Source: Paragonimus westermani (taxonomy: Eukaryota > Platyhelminthes > Trematoda > Plagiorchiida > Troglotrematidae). Taken from it: 64,000 nt of DNA. The translations under genes were made by a program, and so were the position numbers. Positions within the stretch are counted from its first letter, which is position 1; every line of letters starts with the position of its first letter. Shown piece by piece: positions 59,893 to 64,000 of the stretch. The stretch is from NCBI GenBank assembly GCA_008508345.1, contig QNGE01003710.1, forward strand, positions 1 to 64,000, read 5' to 3'. The notes beneath the pieces were generated by a model. It had not been told where the DNA came from. It made no database searches and worked only from the letters and a program-made list of their open reading frames with translations.

Positions 59893-62800
59893 CTGTATAA
59901 GGCAAGAAAAATCAACAAAAACGTCGTGCACAGAATTGACTTGAAATATGGGCAAATTAAAGGTAATGACTTTTTGCAGAGGGTCACATTGTGTGCCGGC
60001 TCAACAGAAGCGTGTAAACAGTAATAAACAAGTCGTTAAATTACCATGTTTTGAGTATATATAAGTTTTAGGATTGACTGATTTACACACGTTAGAGAAG
60101 TAATGTTGTTTGTGTATCACTGCCCAAACAATGACCGGGGAACAAAATCTGCGGAAAACATCAAGAAGGTCTGTTTAATGGGTGCAAAAGCATTGAACAC
60201 TAACATACACTGAACGATGTGACACCATCATCGCATGAAGTTTTTATCGTATACGGTGATTAACAACAAGTAATACCGTTTCACATAAAACTTCTGAAAC
60301 TAAACTAGTAAAGATCTACCTGAACTGCAACGTGCACACCAACCAGCCATAGACTGACGCGATTCAAACTTGCTGACAAAGGAGAGCATATATTCAACAC
60401 AGAGTAGAATTCTTCAATCAGACGTTTTCCAAATTTGCAACAACAAAAAATTTCAAAAAAGTTACTATTCCCAAATCGGCCGCAAGAGTTGAGTATATTT
60501 AAACAAAGCCTTAACCAAACACTAGCACACAACGGAACCAATCAACGCCGTCTAAGACCGATAATTATGCTTAAAGCCAAAGGTGTTCTATGATATCAAC
60601 GTTTAATGGACAAACAAATTATATTGGAGGCCGAAATGCTAACTTACTACAACATGCTGAGGCGATTATTTGTAAATCCGGCCACCCCCAAGCGTTGCAG
60701 ATGGTACGATCATAGTCAAGCAGTTGTATATTGCATGGTCCAGTAGAACTTACAACTTCGAGGCAAGTTGCCTCGAATTTCTGGGCCACCGAATTTGATG
60801 CAAGCACAGACAATTCAATACAAATTTCAATTATAACGATGAAACATCGCCATCAATACACATCAAGGACAAGGTTTCTCTGCAATGGCACCAAACTGTG
60901 TCTGAAGTTGAACATAGGACCATGCATAGTTTCTAGGTCGTACGATTCCGACATGATCTGTGTTAACAAACTGAGTGGCAGTTAAGTGCTGTATTTGGAA
61001 CGAATCAATGAAGTTGGATGGCAGCAGAACAGACAGGAACCATGGAGTGAACTTACTTCTTTGATCTGTTTGAAGTTACAGTCGTTGACACAGTATTCCA
61101 TGTTTAAATGTCTGCTATATAAGTGTAGCAGAGATGGGCGAACAGTTCACCATCCAAACCATCAACCTGAATTAGGAAATCAGCCTTTCCACGTGTTGTC
61201 CTCTGACCGACTAAGTTTCGAGGACAGTTGTGAAACCAGTGGTGTTTGGATTATGTGTCCTGACCAGAGATGTTTTAGACTAGTCGGTGGTGCGGTGACT
61301 TCTCTGGGTAAATTTTGGCTCGATAGAAGATTTATATGCACAGAAGCCTGCCAGTTTTGTAACCCATAGTTTTCAGTAATGATCTCTTGAACGTTCAGTC
61401 TTGCTCAGTGAGAGCAGATCTGTGAGTGAAAAATGATCCACAGAAGGATACGGATTTTTGGCACGGTAAGTGGCTTTAAATATAGCATAGCTAGGTGTCA
61501 GTTAGTAGTGTTCCAGAGTTTGGATGAGAAAATGACTGAGATCCCACAATGTACTAACGGCGACTCTTCCTCATTTTCACTTTCCATCATGTTCTTTTCT
61601 GCACATAATTCTCTGTAACATTGCATTTCTTCCACTATCTACAGATATTCGCCTCGGAATTCTATCTATTCTGTGGTCTCTAGATCAGTCCATCAGACCC
61701 AGTCACGTAATTCTGTAGGCCACAAGATCAAAAGAGGTTACAGTGATACTAACGCCGACTTTGGTCTTGTATGCAAACCGATGGGCATACCGTGATTGCT
61801 GAGGGTTTCTCTACTACCGTGTGTTTATTCATTCTTAACTTATCCGGCGGTATGCATTGCCTTTCCAAGGCGAAACAATGACAACAATGGGCGCTTTTAC
61901 AGTCCCTGTTACAGCTTCCCAGAAGTGGATGCGTACTATTTACCATCATCCTTGGCGTTAACACTTTAATGAAAGGAAATTGTTTTCCTAGCATGTTGGA
62001 ACACGGGATTGGAACCTCGGAAAATGCCAGTGCAATAAACTAAACAACAATTATTAGTCAGCTTCAGATTTAGTTTACGAAAGTGAAGCGAACTGGAAGA
62101 AGTAAATTTATAAATATCTCTGCGACAGAACTGCAAACAATACCCTCTTCTTATGTATCACGTAGAAACATCATCGGACAGCTCCGAATCTCGTCTAATG
62201 TGTGTACTGGTTAAAGGATCATGTGACACTCGCAACAGTTAGTTAGAAGATATCGAAAAACTTAACAGAACAGTCTAAAGGACATTTTATCGATCCTTAC
62301 GAAAAGTACACTCTAACAGAGAATATTGTACACCATTCAACAGGGAATGAATTACTCCATCGGTATATATTGAAAGGTCTATAGACCTGTCAAAATATTG
62401 TTGTCATACTGGCCCAAACTGGGATGATACAATTTCTTTGTTCTTCATGTTGGCGGCTGATACAGTCATATTGTCTCAGAAATGGTTTGGTGCTTCTCGT
62501 ATAAATAAGTCGATGTGCGTGACAGGCCTGAAAATGATTGTACGCCTAAGCTGGCTTGTTTCCAATACTGGAAGGTTGGAGTGTGTAACTAGGATTCTGC
62601 AGCTCTAATGACACGTTCGGGTACTCACGAACTTCTAAGTTATTACCATACTCTTCAACGTGCACATAAAGAGAGGAAAAGTGACCAGACGTTACATGTA
62701 CTCTGGAGTTTCTTCAAACCTCCAGGGAGTCGTCTATAGGAGAGGTCTTATAGCTCCCAATCAGCCTCCCCGTTACCAGTGCCAAGCCCAGCATGTAGAG

Positions 62801-64000
62801 GAAACAGGTAGGTGCGGGTTTTTTTTCTACCGATCATCTCTGACCTCAGAATATAATGCTGCAATTAAAAATCGGACAACTATACTTCCGCGAATCATTT
62901 TCGAGCAGAACAGTCACGAATCTGAATGCACCTCCTCGGTACAGTAAGTGTGAATGCTAGATCGATGTCAACCGTTTTCGTATCGTACAAATTGAACTTG
63001 AACTAACTGGTACGAATAAAACGGAATCTCTTTTAGAAGTTGTAGTGGATCAGTACGATGGTCCTATTGAACCTACTCAAGAATTCTTGCAGAAACTCGC
63101 TATCACGAAAAATGAATATTCGACAAAAACTTTCTTTTTCTAGATGTCTCTACTGCAAAACAACAAAAAATGTGTAAACTCATCCCCCTGGAATAGGACT
63201 TTTAAAGTTCACACAGCACATCCTTCGTCCTTCTTCTCCTCGTACGCCGAAATCTATAAGTCATTTGAGGTTAGTACTTAACCTAGCAAACATTCACCAG
63301 GAAAGGAGATTCTAAGAGCAGTGTCTATCAGAGATATTGTTGCTTCTCATGAGCACCTCGTATATGAGGTAATCCAATCCTGTGATATCCAACGGGCCAA
63401 ACCAAAAAACGGCTTGTCGAGCTTAACTTGTGAAAAAGGAACATACTGGAAACGCAAAAACAGTGAATATATTTGGCCACCAGTTAAGTGATGATCACTG
63501 GAATCAGCTGCTTGCAGTTCACCTAATCTTTCGGCGAATGACAATCCGGACTGGTCTACACAGTCCTCTAGACATACTGAATTCAAGAAGCACTGATTTC
63601 CCAGTATAGCACGTATTTTTGTAATCAAACGGTTTACCTGCTCACAACAATTATGACTTGTATCTAAGTGTACGCGATGTACTGCACGCCATCAATCTTA
63701 AGTTCACGAGGTTCCAGAGTGTCTAGTTTCGTATGAGAATTACTTTCCTAGCCTGATCGTGTGTATACCTATTAGGCCTGCAACCCTTAAGTTTAATCCT
63801 TGGGATTAGCTCTGCCTTGAGATGCAAACCTTAACTTACAAGTATACAATCAAATGAAATGGTTTCGATCATTTACCGCGATCACAATAAAATGACCGGA
63901 CAAAATATAGTTCGAAGACAATGGCTTTTCCTAAGGGTATGTCTATAAACAACACAAAGTCCAAAGAAGTCATATGCTTGTTAAATAAACCGAAAATTTC
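59893..64000 (-). other. Upstream Notch intron (start), no further exon recognised
   Basis: The exon before 59892 must end in phase 0, and I could not place one. Cysteine-bearing minus-strand frames at 60.6-60.8 and 61.7-62.0 kb do not follow the EGF pattern. The rest has no recognised element. Confidence 0.5.

Noticed and set aside
60619..60813. Cysteine-bearing minus-strand frame with a GTAAGT donor, as an upstream Notch exon
   Set aside because: The cysteine spacing does not fit EGF, and the donor would leave phase 1 while the next exon needs phase 0.
61749..61994. Cysteine-rich minus-strand frame as EGF or LNR
   Set aside because: The clustered C-x3-C-x4-CC-x-C pattern matches neither module, and no convincing splice borders were seen.
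62990..63430. Another Penelope-like RT fragment (FFFLDVSTAKQQ)
   Set aside because: Only the FLDV tetrapeptide fits. The following motifs expected in the family are absent.

Overview
The window looks like nuclear DNA of a flatworm, most probably a digenean trematode. The reasons are multi-kilobase introns with GT-AG borders, a Notch gene cut into small exons, abundant Penelope-like retroelements, and tRNA-derived repeats carrying a hammerhead-ribozyme-like core, an arrangement best known from the schistosome Sm-alpha family. The species is not determined. Nothing bacterial or viral was recognised.

The one host gene I can support is a Notch receptor on the minus strand, read from about 59.9 kb down to 25.5 kb. 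Seven exons join without a phase conflict (271+400+346+277+335+111+1365 = 3105 nt, 1034 residues plus stop). In protein order they encode the last two EGF modules (59622-59892 and the start of 52362-52761), three LNR modules (52362-52761, 43251-43596), the NOD/HD juxtamembrane domain (43251-43596, 42763-43039), a transmembrane helix split between two exons (42763-43039, 36689-37023), a RAM-type W-x-P motif (36689-37023), a short linker exon (30666-30776) and a long ankyrin-repeat exon ending in a stop (25516-26880). The N-terminal EGF exons must lie beyond 64 kb. In Notch signalling the LNR-HD region is the ligand-released switch, and the RAM and ankyrin parts bind the CSL transcription factor after cleavage in the membrane.

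The rest is intron, 3' flank and mobile DNA. 1-25 kb holds LINE remnants (2.4-3.0, 18.6-18.8 kb), a decayed Penelope-like copy (8.5-9.55 kb), an apparently intact Penelope-like element with RT and GIY-YIG domains, 99-bp inverted repeats and a 13-bp target duplication (20309-22351), and several copies of a pol III-type repeat, here called S1. The Notch introns hold a 2393-bp Tc1/mariner-like element with 590-bp inverted arms (27212-29604), more S1 repeats as head-to-tail dimers (about 38.0 and 53.7 kb), a second tRNA-derived repeat (S2; 47-49 kb, including an 86-bp palindrome), fragments of other Penelope-like families (46.3, 54.5-55.2, 58.7 kb) and trinucleotide microsatellites.

The most interesting signal is the S1 repeat. 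Its best copy (11140-11230, minus) has CTGACGA, a perfect 5-bp stem II, GAAAC, a long hairpin and GTC, in the order of a hammerhead ribozyme, downstream of a B-box. A second CTGAGGA...GAAAC motif lies in an unrelated Penelope-type terminal sequence at 58.66 kb, with a decayed relative at 18.97 kb.
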